Source: JAOAFZ01 sp964412815 (GTDB lineage: Bacteria > Patescibacteriota > Microgenomatia > UBA1406 > GWC2-37-13). Taken from it: a stretch of 64,000 nt of DNA. The position numbers and the translations under genes were made by a program. Location of the stretch: positions 16,204 through 80,203 of the forward strand of contig CAYPQF010000042.1 in assembly GCA_964412815.1 (NCBI GenBank), in the 5' to 3' direction. The notes below the pieces were generated by a model. It had not been told where the DNA came from. It ran no database searches and saw nothing but the letters and a program-made list of their open reading frames with translations. This document shows positions 43,962 to 51,958 of this stretch, in pieces (within the stretch, counting starts at the first letter, position 1; each line of letters starts with the position of its first letter).

Positions 43962-44957
43962 CTAGATAATACAGTTTTTAGGAGTGCCTCTGAGATAGTT
44001 CTGAATATTATCAATGGTCGTGTTTTCAATTCTCATCAGAGCCTCGGTGCTATTAAACGCATTATGCGGGGTAATCAGTACTTTAGGATGGTTGATCAGA
44101 ATATGATTTAGTACCAGTGTTTTAAGGTCCTCCTTTTTTCGGAATCGATTGGTGAGCACCTCGGTTTCTTCGGTCATATCGTTTTCTCCTTCCAGAACAT
44201 CCAGTCCTACCCCCTCCAGGATTTCCTCTTCAAGGGCTTTCATAATCGCTTCTGTCTGAATCAACCCGCCTCGGGCTGTATTGACGAGGTAACTCCCTTT
44301 CTTCATCTGCATAATGTTTTCGGTATGAATGGTATGACGAGTGTGTTCGTTATACGGTAAATGAAGCGATACAACATCAGATTGTGCCAGCAGTTCCGGT
44401 AACTCAACATACTCAAACCCCATCTCCTTCGCCAGCTTTTGATGCCGGGTTCGGTTGGTTACCAGCACATTCATCCCAAATCCTTTTGCAATACGCACCA
44501 CATGTGAGCCAATCTTACCCAGTCCGATGATACCAAGTGTCTTGCCGTACAGATCAACTCCCTTTAAGTTGTAATGATCAAAATGTAACTGTTTTGCCTG
44601 ATTTACTGACTGATAGATTTTCCGTGACAGATTAATAATTAACGCAAACGTGTGCTCTGCAACGGTGATACTGCCATACTCCGGGACATTCACCACACAG
44701 ATTTCTCGTCGTTTCGTCTCTTCCATCTCAATATGATCGTATCCGGTGGAACGGGTAGCAATCATCTTTAGATGAGGAAGTTTATCAAGTACCTGCTTGT
44801 TAAATGAAGAATAAATAAAGGAAGAGGCAACTTCCATTTCCGCAAATTCGGATGCATTATCCGGTGTTAATTTTTCCGCTACAAGGTGAGCGTCAGGAAA
44901 AGCCGCTTCTATAATTGGTTTCTCCCATTCCTCTACCTCAAAGAATACGAGTTTCAT
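43962..44957 (-). CDS. D-2-hydroxyacid dehydrogenase (D-lactate dehydrogenase-like)
   Basis: 331 residues. Interconverts 2-oxo acids and D-2-hydroxy acids with NAD(H). NAD motif LGIIGLGKIGSHVVRIAKGF; catalytic Arg in VNTARGGLIQTEAIM; Glu in GLDVLEGEND; His in LITPHNAFNSTEAL. N-terminal domain KMIATRSTGYDHI. Probably a fermentation enzyme reoxidising NADH. TATAAT eight bases before the ATG. It separates two prepilin fusion genes. Confidence 0.92.
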   Translation of the reverse strand: MKLVFFEVEEWEKPIIEAAFPDAHLVAEKLTPDNASEFAEMEVASSFIYSSFNKQVLDKLPHLKMIATRSTGYDHIEMEETKRREICVVNVPEYGSITVAEHTFALIINLSRKIYQSVNQAKQLHFDHYNLKGVDLYGKTLGIIGLGKIGSHVVRIAKGFGMNVLVTNRTRHQKLAKEMGFEYVELPELLAQSDVVSLHLPYNEHTRHTIHTENIMQMKKGSYLVNTARGGLIQTEAIMKALEEEILEGVGLDVLEGENDMTEETEVLTNRFRKKEDLKTLVLNHILINHPKVLITPHNAFNSTEALMRIENTTIDNIQNYLRGTPKNCII

Positions 44958-44974
44958 ATCCTTACATTATATAC

Positions 44975-46435
44975 CTAGTTATTTATTTTTACCTTCACAA
45001 TCCGGCCATTATATTGATCTGCAATAAACAGATGGGTTCCATCAGTAGCCAGGCCTAACGGATTGCCAAACTGAAGGTTTCCGCTTCCCGTTGATCCAAA
45101 CGTTTGCAGTCTGGTGCCGGTCGTAGTGAACTCGTGAATTCTATTTAATCCATATTCTGAAGCATACAGTCGACCCCCAACCAGCTCTACGTCCTGTACC
45201 CCCTGGAAATCGGTGGCAAACACAGATAGTGTTCCATTAGTTCTATAAATACCAATTGAGTTATACTGCTGACTGTCGTACGATGAGGCAAAGTACACGT
45301 TCCCCGTGCTATCTACGGTGATACCCCGGGTAAAGTCATCGGCAGAAAACGCACCAGCATAGGCATAATTTGAAGTTGCATAATAACTACCACTCTCCAT
45401 AAAATCTCGGAAATCATACGGATCGTAGTAGGTATAGTGCATATAAATTTGAGTTCCGCCTTCGCGTGCTCCCAGTGCAACCGATTCAATCATGGATCCA
45501 TTTAGCAGAGTTCCAAGAAGTGTCCCTGTTAATGAATATACTCTAACTGTCGCTGCATCCTGGACGAAAACCTTGTTATCTGCCACTTCGATATCACCTG
45601 CACTTCCCGATGCGACGGCAAAAGACCGTTTATACGCACCGGTGTTGGCATCAAAAACATATACACTGCTTGCTCCGACAAACAGTTCACCATTATAGAC
45701 ATCCACCCCAATTGGATAAGACATCCCTGAATAGGTGATATTCTGTACCAGCTGGAACCGGACAGTAGGTGTTGGCGTATTGGTAGGAGTTGGTGGTATT
45801 GGTGTAGGAGTATTTACATACCAGTCGTACGCAAGGTAATTATTACTCTCATTTGATTCAGTGACGTTGCTGGCATAATCAGCATACGCGCGCACAAAGT
45901 AGTAGTTGCCACATTGATTAAATGAACTACATTCCACCGTATGGTTAGAACATGCGCCGGAGGCAGGAACAGATAAGCCCGGAACAAGAGTACTTTCGTA
46001 CCCGTCTTCATCTTCTACTCTCATGGTATGGGTTGCAGAGATGGATCCGCCGCTGTTACAGATGCGAATGGTATACGTGGTGCCGGCACGACTGATCTGG
46101 GAAACAAACAAGTCCGGGGGTGCTGCGGGAGGAGCTGTAGGGATGGTAGTGGGAGTATTACTTGGGCGTACGGTTGGAGTAAGGTTATTAAAGTTGGTAG
46201 TTGGTACGGGAGTGCTGGTGGCAAACCGGGACCCGGTCGGTTGCAGTCCTCCGGTAGGTGTCGCCGACGGAGAACCGCTTGCTCGGGTGGTGCCTCTCGG
46301 ATTAGCAACGATGTATCGGGCTGTACCACCGGGACCACCCTCTTCGAGGAGTGCTATCAGCACTATAATCGGTTCCATCAGCATTTGAGCTGTAACTGTA
46401 TTGATAGGTACTGCCGGAAGGGTTACTTTCATCAA
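44975..46435 (-). CDS. CARDB plus NHL propeller, C-terminal part of a frameshifted prepilin fusion
   Basis: 486 residues in this frame; coherent sequence begins at LEEGGPGGTARYIVANPRGT (about residue 31). After a Pro/Thr linker comes a CARDB-like Ig domain (DLFVSQISRAGTTYTIRICN ... VTESNESNNYL, about 105-205), then a six-bladed NHL-type propeller (about 235-486: SYPIGVDVYNGELFVGASS, FTRGITVDSTGNVYFASSYD, NPLGLATDGTHLFIADQYNG). The pilin part lies in the preceding frame. Confidence 0.75.
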   Translation of the reverse strand: MMKVTLPAVPINTVTAQMLMEPIIVLIALLEEGGPGGTARYIVANPRGTTRASGSPSATPTGGLQPTGSRFATSTPVPTTNFNNLTPTVRPSNTPTTIPTAPPAAPPDLFVSQISRAGTTYTIRICNSGGSISATHTMRVEDEDGYESTLVPGLSVPASGACSNHTVECSSFNQCGNYYFVRAYADYASNVTESNESNNYLAYDWYVNTPTPIPPTPTNTPTPTVRFQLVQNITYSGMSYPIGVDVYNGELFVGASSVYVFDANTGAYKRSFAVASGSAGDIEVADNKVFVQDAATVRVYSLTGTLLGTLLNGSMIESVALGAREGGTQIYMHYTYYDPYDFRDFMESGSYYATSNYAYAGAFSADDFTRGITVDSTGNVYFASSYDSQQYNSIGIYRTNGTLSVFATDFQGVQDVELVGGRLYASEYGLNRIHEFTTTGTRLQTFGSTGSGNLQFGNPLGLATDGTHLFIADQYNGRIVKVKINN

Positions 46436-46718
46436 ACATCGGATCGTTTGGAACGGCTGCCATATACCCTTCCTCTACCAGTTCTGTCAGTGATTCCGGG
46501 TATACCCCATTATTCTGTTTATACTGTTCGAGAGCATACTGAAGTTGTCCAATATCATTTGAACGTTCAGCATCCCGTGATTTCTTCATATAGTTGGAAT
46601 ACGCAAAGATAGGGAGGGTAATAAAGATAGCAATAATCGCCAGAGCGATTACAATCTCTATTACCGTAAAACCGGTGTTCTCTCCTTTTTTCTGCCTGAC
46701 CTGCACTTTGTCTATCAT
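46302..46718 (-). CDS. Type IV prepilin, N-terminal part of the CARDB-NHL fusion
   Basis: 138 residues. Prepilin helix GFTVIEIVIALAIIAIFITL and body YMAAVPNDPMFDESNPSG. The frame goes wrong at DSTPRRGWSRWYSPIHRC; paralogues read T-L-E-E here. Deleting one C from ACTCCTCGAAGAG near 46345 gives T-L-E-E and joins the downstream frame. A small hairpin (AGTGCT/AGCACT) precedes the break. Confidence 0.78.
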   Translation of the reverse strand: MIDKVQVRQKKGENTGFTVIEIVIALAIIAIFITLPIFAYSNYMKKSRDAERSNDIGQLQYALEQYKQNNGVYPESLTELVEEGYMAAVPNDPMFDESNPSGSTYQYSYSSNADGTDYSADSTPRRGWSRWYSPIHRC

Positions 46719-46722
46719 ATTG

Positions 46723-47349
46723 TTATAACGCGACTGTCACGTTGACTGATTGACCTCCTACAACCAGGATATATGTTCCATCCATCGGAATGCTAAACAC
46801 TATGTCTCCACCCGCAGGAATGCTCCTCTGATTATTCTGTAACAAAATATCCTGCGAATCTACTGATACCGGAGTGGCGGAACTGTTACTCAAAATAATC
46901 GGCTGCATCCGTCTTGCCTGAATCGGATTCTGGCTAAGGGAACTGTTTTCATATCGCACGGTAACCGGAGCAAGCTGCACCTGCGCGCTTGGGAGCGGAG
47001 ACGGATTGGCAAGCCGCTGTTCTGTGCCCGGTGGCGGCTGTAATGGAGCTGAAGATTTCCTGATTGTGGGACTGGGTCTGTTGGCGGGCGGAATACGGGT
47101 AATTTCTGACATGCGCACCATTCCGGGATCTTCTGGAAGTATGCCTCCCTGTGCTACGGGCCGGGTTGGAGCAACACCACTTAAACGGGGTGCGGTAGTC
47201 GGCTGAATTTGAGGAGCCTGCGGGGCCTGTTTTCTGGCCTGCTGTCGTTGCAAAAACACCACTGAGAGTACTCCCAGTACCACACTAAGTAACAGGATTG
47301 CACCAATCAGTACCTGCTGCGTTGTAATCTTAATACCATTCACATTCAT
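46723..47349 (-). CDS. Membrane-anchored partner protein of prepilin (module A)
   Basis: 208 residues from the ATG at 47349 (MNVNGIKITTQQVLIGAILL...). One membrane segment (about 12-33), a long Pro-rich linker (about 40-125), then a small beta domain (VRYENSSLSQNPIQARRMQP ... GTYILVVGGQSVNVTVAL). It has the same layout as 48912-49403 and likewise directly follows an 18-Cys prepilin; the 5' end overlaps that gene by 20 bases. The beta domain looks cupredoxin-like without copper ligands (inference). Confidence 0.65.
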   Translation of the reverse strand: MNVNGIKITTQQVLIGAILLLSVVLGVLSVVFLQRQQARKQAPQAPQIQPTTAPRLSGVAPTRPVAQGGILPEDPGMVRMSEITRIPPANRPSPTIRKSSAPLQPPPGTEQRLANPSPLPSAQVQLAPVTVRYENSSLSQNPIQARRMQPIILSNSSATPVSVDSQDILLQNNQRSIPAGGDIVFSIPMDGTYILVVGGQSVNVTVAL

Positions 47350-48895
47350 AGGCTGTATCAAAAAGTGTATTGTTTGCGGTACATGACGCACCGCCTCCGG
47401 TATAGGTTGTTACCGGGGTAATTGCTGCATAACATTGTCCTGTTCCGTTCAGGCTACAGGTGGTCCCTGTTTTTCGAACCATACCATAGTCCGGATTCGT
47501 AGGAGCGTAGGTAGTTCCGCAGACACTGACATTGTTCTGCCAGGTACAGGTATTCGAGCTTGCATACGAACCACCCGTACCACCGCTGCCTGGGGTGTCA
47601 CACCCGGAGGTAATGTTATAACAGCTGGTACCCATATACGACTTCGAAACAGGGTTTATAGTATAACTGCCATAGAACTCATAGCAGGTTCCCGTGCCAT
47701 CTGTTGAACACTGCATGCTGGAACCGTAATACGATACAGGGGTTGTATACATCGGGCCCTGACAGTTACATTGAGCCCAGTAGTTTGATTGGGAACTGAA
47801 TTGCTGGGCGCTGGTGACATATGCGCCGTTGTTACCACATCTTCTTCCCTGGGTCATCCAGCAGGATGTGCCGGCAGTACAGCTTTTGTAACCGGTCGTC
47901 CACTCAATCGCAGTAGTATTACAACTGGCTTGACAGTTACCGTTATAGCCCCAGCATAACCGCGGGGTAGGTGTGGGAGTGGCAGTCGCGGCTGGAAATG
48001 TTTGAGCACGCGTGTTATTGGTTTCATTCTGTTCTGAAACCTGGTTAAATCTATCAATTTGTGCATTAATGGTAATTGCAGAAATACAATCGGGATCATC
48101 AAACCAGGACAGCCAGTCACATGACATGGTTACCTGCTGACACTGTCCGGCAGCTAGTAACGGGGGATCAAAATCATAGCGATCCCAGTACCTGCCCTCT
48201 ACCCAGAGAGTGTACCACCAACCGGTCATATAATTGGTTCCGGTGCCAACGTTACATACATTAAAGTTGTATCCCGCACCACTTCTGGTAATACTCTGAA
48301 TAACCAGGTCTGCGTTTGGGGTGGGAGTAGGGGTGCGGGTCGGGCTGGGAGTAAACGTTGGGGTCGGGGTAGGAGAATTGAACCGCGTTGGAAGAATGGT
48401 ATTGCTGGGTCGTAACTGAATTGTGGGAGATGTAAAGCCGGTGGTAGGAATGGGATTTTCCTTTTGACCACCCGGATTTACTACAATGTATTTTTTGTCA
48501 GAGTCCCCTGCACCACCTCCGGTACTTTCTTCTTCCAGAGGAACTCCCATATTGTAATTATTGCCATCCGGGGTAACATTATAGTTATTGTCATAGCCAT
48601 AGATTGCGCCATTTACACCCGGCACTGACTGTCCATCCAGTGGATCGGTCGGAAGCTCTGCCAGATATCCTTCTTCAACCAGATCACTTAATGCTGACGG
48701 GTAGATTCCGTTATCTGTTTTGTACTGCTCAAGGGCAGCCTGAATACGGGAGACATCAGACTTCCGTTGCGCATCCCGGGAACGCTTCATAAAGCTGTTA
48801 TAGGCAACTATCGGCAACGCGACAAAGATCGCAATCAGCGAGATCGCGATGACAATTTCCAGAATGGTGTACCCGAATCGTTGATTTTTTTTCAT
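47330..48895 (-). CDS. Type IV prepilin with CARDB and 18-cysteine tip domain (module A)
   Basis: 521 residues from the ATG at 48895. Prepilin helix YTILEIVIAISLIAIFVALP, pilin body, Pro/Thr linker, a CARDB-like domain (ADLVIQSITRSGAGYNFNVC ... VSEQNETNN, about 205-310), a second short linker, then a C-terminal domain of about 200 residues with 18 cysteines that align one-for-one with those in 49405-50688. The cleavage site is GY rather than GF. Confidence 0.8.
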   Translation of the reverse strand: MKKNQRFGYTILEIVIAISLIAIFVALPIVAYNSFMKRSRDAQRKSDVSRIQAALEQYKTDNGIYPSALSDLVEEGYLAELPTDPLDGQSVPGVNGAIYGYDNNYNVTPDGNNYNMGVPLEEESTGGGAGDSDKKYIVVNPGGQKENPIPTTGFTSPTIQLRPSNTILPTRFNSPTPTPTFTPSPTRTPTPTPNADLVIQSITRSGAGYNFNVCNVGTGTNYMTGWWYTLWVEGRYWDRYDFDPPLLAAGQCQQVTMSCDWLSWFDDPDCISAITINAQIDRFNQVSEQNETNNTRAQTFPAATATPTPTPRLCWGYNGNCQASCNTTAIEWTTGYKSCTAGTSCWMTQGRRCGNNGAYVTSAQQFSSQSNYWAQCNCQGPMYTTPVSYYGSSMQCSTDGTGTCYEFYGSYTINPVSKSYMGTSCYNITSGCDTPGSGGTGGSYASSNTCTWQNNVSVCGTTYAPTNPDYGMVRKTGTTCSLNGTGQCYAAITPVTTYTGGGASCTANNTLFDTAYECEWY

Positions 48896-48911
48896 ATTGT
48901 TTGTTCCACTG

Positions 48912-49403
48912 TTATTCCTGCACAATCAGCGGTACCGAAAGAGTATTTAACTGAATCGTATACTCTCCTGCGAGCGGATAAGAAAAGGCTGCATCCTCAT
49001 TCGGCTGAATACTCAACCGGTCTCCCGGCAGGGATATATCAGGTGAGGAGATGGTGAGAACCTGAGTGCCGGCGTTAAAGATCGAGATAATCTGCTGCCG
49101 TTTTACCCGAATCTCGGGGACTGATAAGGCTGCCCCGTCAAACCGGATAAACAACGGTTCTTCATTCAAATCCAGGGGAGCAATCTCTGTTTCTGTCGAA
49201 CCAGGCCGTTCAGAAGCAGGTTGGCCTGCTACCAGAGTCTGTTGAGTATTTTGAGTGACGACGGGGGTTATCGGATTGCCCGATTTAGGAGACGGATCGA
49301 CACCTGGGCTGGTACCAAGCTTCATAAAATACACAACCGAGAGCGCCGCAAGTGTGACAGCCAGCAACAGGATTGCACTGATCAGTAATTTTTGAATATT
49401 CAT
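48912..49403 (-). CDS. Membrane-anchored partner protein of prepilin (module B)
   Basis: 163 residues from the ATG at 49403, one base after the stop of the upstream prepilin. Membrane segment MNIQKLLISAILLLAVTLAA..., a Pro/Thr linker (about 30-80), and a beta domain (VPEIRVKRQQIISIFNAGTQ ... AGEYTIQLNTLSVPLIVQE). Paralogous in layout to 46723-47349. Perhaps a pilus-anchoring or assembly partner. Confidence 0.65.
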   Translation of the reverse strand: MNIQKLLISAILLLAVTLAALSVVYFMKLGTSPGVDPSPKSGNPITPVVTQNTQQTLVAGQPASERPGSTETEIAPLDLNEEPLFIRFDGAALSVPEIRVKRQQIISIFNAGTQVLTISSPDISLPGDRLSIQPNEDAAFSYPLAGEYTIQLNTLSVPLIVQE

Positions 49404-49404
49404 A

Positions 49405-50688
49405 TTATGGTAGCCAGGTACACTGCTGAGCTGTCGCGTACTTGGTTGCAGTTGCACAGGGGCTTGCTCCTCCACCGGTATAGGTGGTGACTGGAGAAGA
49501 AACTTTATAACAGGTACCCGAGCCATTGGAGCTACAGGTAAAGTTCGGCTGATAATACGATACCGGATTGGATGGCGTATACGTGGTTCCACACACACTG
49601 GCATTATTCTGCCAGGTACACTGTCGCAGAATGCCATATCCTACTCCAGTATAGCCTGTTCCTGGAGCAGAGCATGTTGTTGTCGCGTTAAAACAGCCAC
49701 CACGATTTACCGATTTTGCAATCGGACTATAGTATGCCCAATCTCCCATCTCGTAACACGTTCCGGAACCATTGCTTGAACAGGAAAATCCACCCGGACT
49801 GTAATAGGTGATCGAATAGGTAGTCCCCTGACAATCGCACTGCGCCCAGTAGTTTTCGTTTGTCTGGTTATAACTGGAACTGGTCTCGAATCCGCTTACG
49901 TTACCGCAGCGTCGCCCTGACACCATCCAGCAGGATGAACCCACAGTACAACTGGTATAGTGCGGTTCAAGAGTGACAGAAGCAGCAGTACAGGCGACAT
50001 CGCAGTTTCCATTGATTCCCCAGCAATTTCGTGGCGTCGGACTTGGTGTTGGTGTATTCGTCGGTGTTGGGGTATTGGTAGGCGTCGGGGTATTTGTTGG
50101 TGTCGGGGTAGGCGTCCGGGTCGGTGTATTTGTTGGTGTAGGAGAGTAGAAACTGGTCGGAATAAGAGTGTTGGTTGGCTGGAGCTGGAAGGTTGGACTG
50201 AGCAACCCTTCGGTCGGTAACGGAATAGTCTTTGTGCCACCCGGATTGACCACGATATAGACCGGTCCTGAACCCGATCCACCTCCTCCTGGTCCGCCTC
50301 CGCCGGTTTGTGCTGATGCGCCGTATTCTTCTAGAGGGACTGACAGTATGTAGGAGTTCCCATTTTCTGAGACGGCATAGTTGTTTTCGTATCCAAACCG
50401 GGTGTTCTCGGTTCCGGGCACAATCTGCCCATCCAGTGGATCTACCGGCAGCTCTGCCAGGTACCCTTCATCAACCAGCGCTTCCAGATCAGCAGGATAC
50501 ACCCCATTATCGATTTTATACTCTTCCAGTGCTGCCTGAATCTTGGAAACATCTGATTTCCGCTGTGCATCACGGGACCGTTTCATAAACGTACTATACG
50601 CAAAGATAGGAAGCGCGACAAAAATTGCAATCAAAGAGATAGCAATCACAATTTCAAGGATAGTGTAGGCATCTCTATTTGATGACAT
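49405..50688 (-). CDS. Type IV prepilin with 18-cysteine tip domain (module B)
   Basis: 427 residues from the ATG at 50688. The upstream in-frame ATG at 50697 lies inside the TATAAT box (50701-50696), so the start seven bases downstream is preferred. Prepilin helix AYTILEIVIAISLIAIFVAL (Ala, not Gly, before the cleavage point), pilin body YLAELPVDPLDGQIVPG, a Gly stretch, a TPTNTP repeat linker, then the 18-Cys domain beginning NCWGINGNCDVAC. Module partner: 48912-49403. Confidence 0.8.
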   Translation of the reverse strand: MSSNRDAYTILEIVIAISLIAIFVALPIFAYSTFMKRSRDAQRKSDVSKIQAALEEYKIDNGVYPADLEALVDEGYLAELPVDPLDGQIVPGTENTRFGYENNYAVSENGNSYILSVPLEEYGASAQTGGGGPGGGGSGSGPVYIVVNPGGTKTIPLPTEGLLSPTFQLQPTNTLIPTSFYSPTPTNTPTRTPTPTPTNTPTPTNTPTPTNTPTPSPTPRNCWGINGNCDVACTAASVTLEPHYTSCTVGSSCWMVSGRRCGNVSGFETSSSYNQTNENYWAQCDCQGTTYSITYYSPGGFSCSSNGSGTCYEMGDWAYYSPIAKSVNRGGCFNATTTCSAPGTGYTGVGYGILRQCTWQNNASVCGTTYTPSNPVSYYQPNFTCSSNGSGTCYKVSSPVTTYTGGGASPCATATKYATAQQCTWLP

Positions 50689-50769
50689 ACATTTCATTAT
50701 AAAGATTCGTTATATCAGTATGCAACTAGAGTTTGCATGCATAATCATCTATTTGTTATAGTTATTTAC

Positions 50770-51264
50770 ATGAAGAGTAATAGAGGTTTTACTTTAGTAG
50801 AAATGCTGATCGTGATCGGTTTGATCGCGCTGGTTGCCACCATCACTATCTCGGGGTTTGGAAATCTTCAGCAAGGTGCGCGCGACGGGAGAAGAAAAGA
50901 AGATATCGATAAAGTAAATACCGCCATTCAAGCATTCCGCAACGATGCCGGTGAATTTCCAACTGCAGCTGATTATGGAGAGCTTATGTCTATTCTTTCA
51001 CCGGATTATATTTCGGTTCCGCCCGTCGATCCTCTTAACCGTGATGGCTTTGTGTATACCTATTTTTCTGCAGATGGAACGCGATACGAACTGGGAGCAC
51101 GACTGGAAGCACGGGGAGGAGACGGCAATAACAAGTTTTATTATGCAGATCAGAATGGTGGACTGGAGTTATCCGGTACACCGGTACCTCCAACCGCGAC
51201 CGGCGCTCCATCAGGAAACGCTCCATTCCTGTCACCTACGGCGTATGTTACTGTGGCACCTTGA
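50770..51264 (+). CDS. Type IV prepilin/pseudopilin-like protein
   Basis: 164 residues from the ATG at 50770, seven bases after TATAGT (50757-50762). Canonical leader MKSNRGFTLVEMLIVIGLIA with G|F and Glu+5, then a GspG-like body (DGRRKEDIDKVNTAIQAFRN, VPPVDPLNRDGFVYTYFSAD) and a short Pro/Thr tail. It is the only prepilin on the forward strand, divergent from the module B gene. Confidence 0.85.
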   Translation: MKSNRGFTLVEMLIVIGLIALVATITISGFGNLQQGARDGRRKEDIDKVNTAIQAFRNDAGEFPTAADYGELMSILSPDYISVPPVDPLNRDGFVYTYFSADGTRYELGARLEARGGDGNNKFYYADQNGGLELSGTPVPPTATGAPSGNAPFLSPTAYVTVAP

Positions 51265-51286
51265 GTATAACCCGCCTGAATAGACT

Positions 51287-51958
51287 TTAGTTGAGCTCTG
51301 CCGTAACCAGGAGCCGTCTGAAAGTTGTTCCCGCAGGCCAGCACGTCATTAACGTAAGGGTTTTTCCTGTTCCATCACTTCCATCACTTATTACCGCAGT
51401 ATCCAGATATTCAACCTGATCCTCATTCACAACCTGAGAACCAGTTACCCGATAGGTATACCGTCTGCCGTGGTAAAACACATATACCGGGTCATTTTCC
51501 TCAAGTTTATCGATTAGATAAAAGACCGCATTGTATTGAGAGGCTTCCCGGGCTGTGCCCGCAGAGTGCGCGAACAAAAACATATTTCCAGGATCTCCGG
51601 GATAAACCGTTCCCCTTGCATGCGCAATTCCTGTTGTGAGCTGCAACTGATACTCAGCTTCCGTAAACGGATCTACATTCGGAGTAATCCTGGCGTTGGC
51701 ATTAATCTTCGGGATAACAATACTAAAGAATGGATCAACCGGTTTGAGCGCAGCTTCTCCTGTAGCCTCAGGAACGCGCGATTTTTCTGCTTCGGGCAAC
51801 ATGGCGTACGATATTTCCTGACGAATCATAACCAGTACCGACGGAAGCAGCAGAATACTACCCAGAAGAATGAGCCCAATTCCGGCAATCGTAAGAATAC
51901 GTTCAGAGACAGAATAGGATTTATCGCTTTCGTGAGTTCTTTTTAGCGAAGTAGACAT
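51287..51958 (-). CDS. Sortase family transpeptidase
   Basis: 223 residues from the ATG at 51958. One N-terminal membrane segment (about 24-46). Catalytic His in GNMFLFAHSAGTA, Cys in TLTLMTCWPAGT and Arg in TFRRLLVTAELN, in the order of sortases. It links LPxTG-like proteins to a surface acceptor. The coding start overlaps the preceding surface protein gene, which contains an LPKTG motif and is the obvious substrate. Confidence 0.88.
   Translation of the reverse strand: MSTSLKRTHESDKSYSVSERILTIAGIGLILLGSILLLPSVLVMIRQEISYAMLPEAEKSRVPEATGEAALKPVDPFFSIVIPKINANARITPNVDPFTEAEYQLQLTTGIAHARGTVYPGDPGNMFLFAHSAGTAREASQYNAVFYLIDKLEENDPVYVFYHGRRYTYRVTGSQVVNEDQVEYLDTAVISDGSDGTGKTLTLMTCWPAGTTFRRLLVTAELN

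Noticed and set aside
50040..50145. Regular repeats resembling a CRISPR array
   Set aside because: They are in-frame codon repeats for a Pro/Thr linker; there are no unique spacers and no cas genes in the window.
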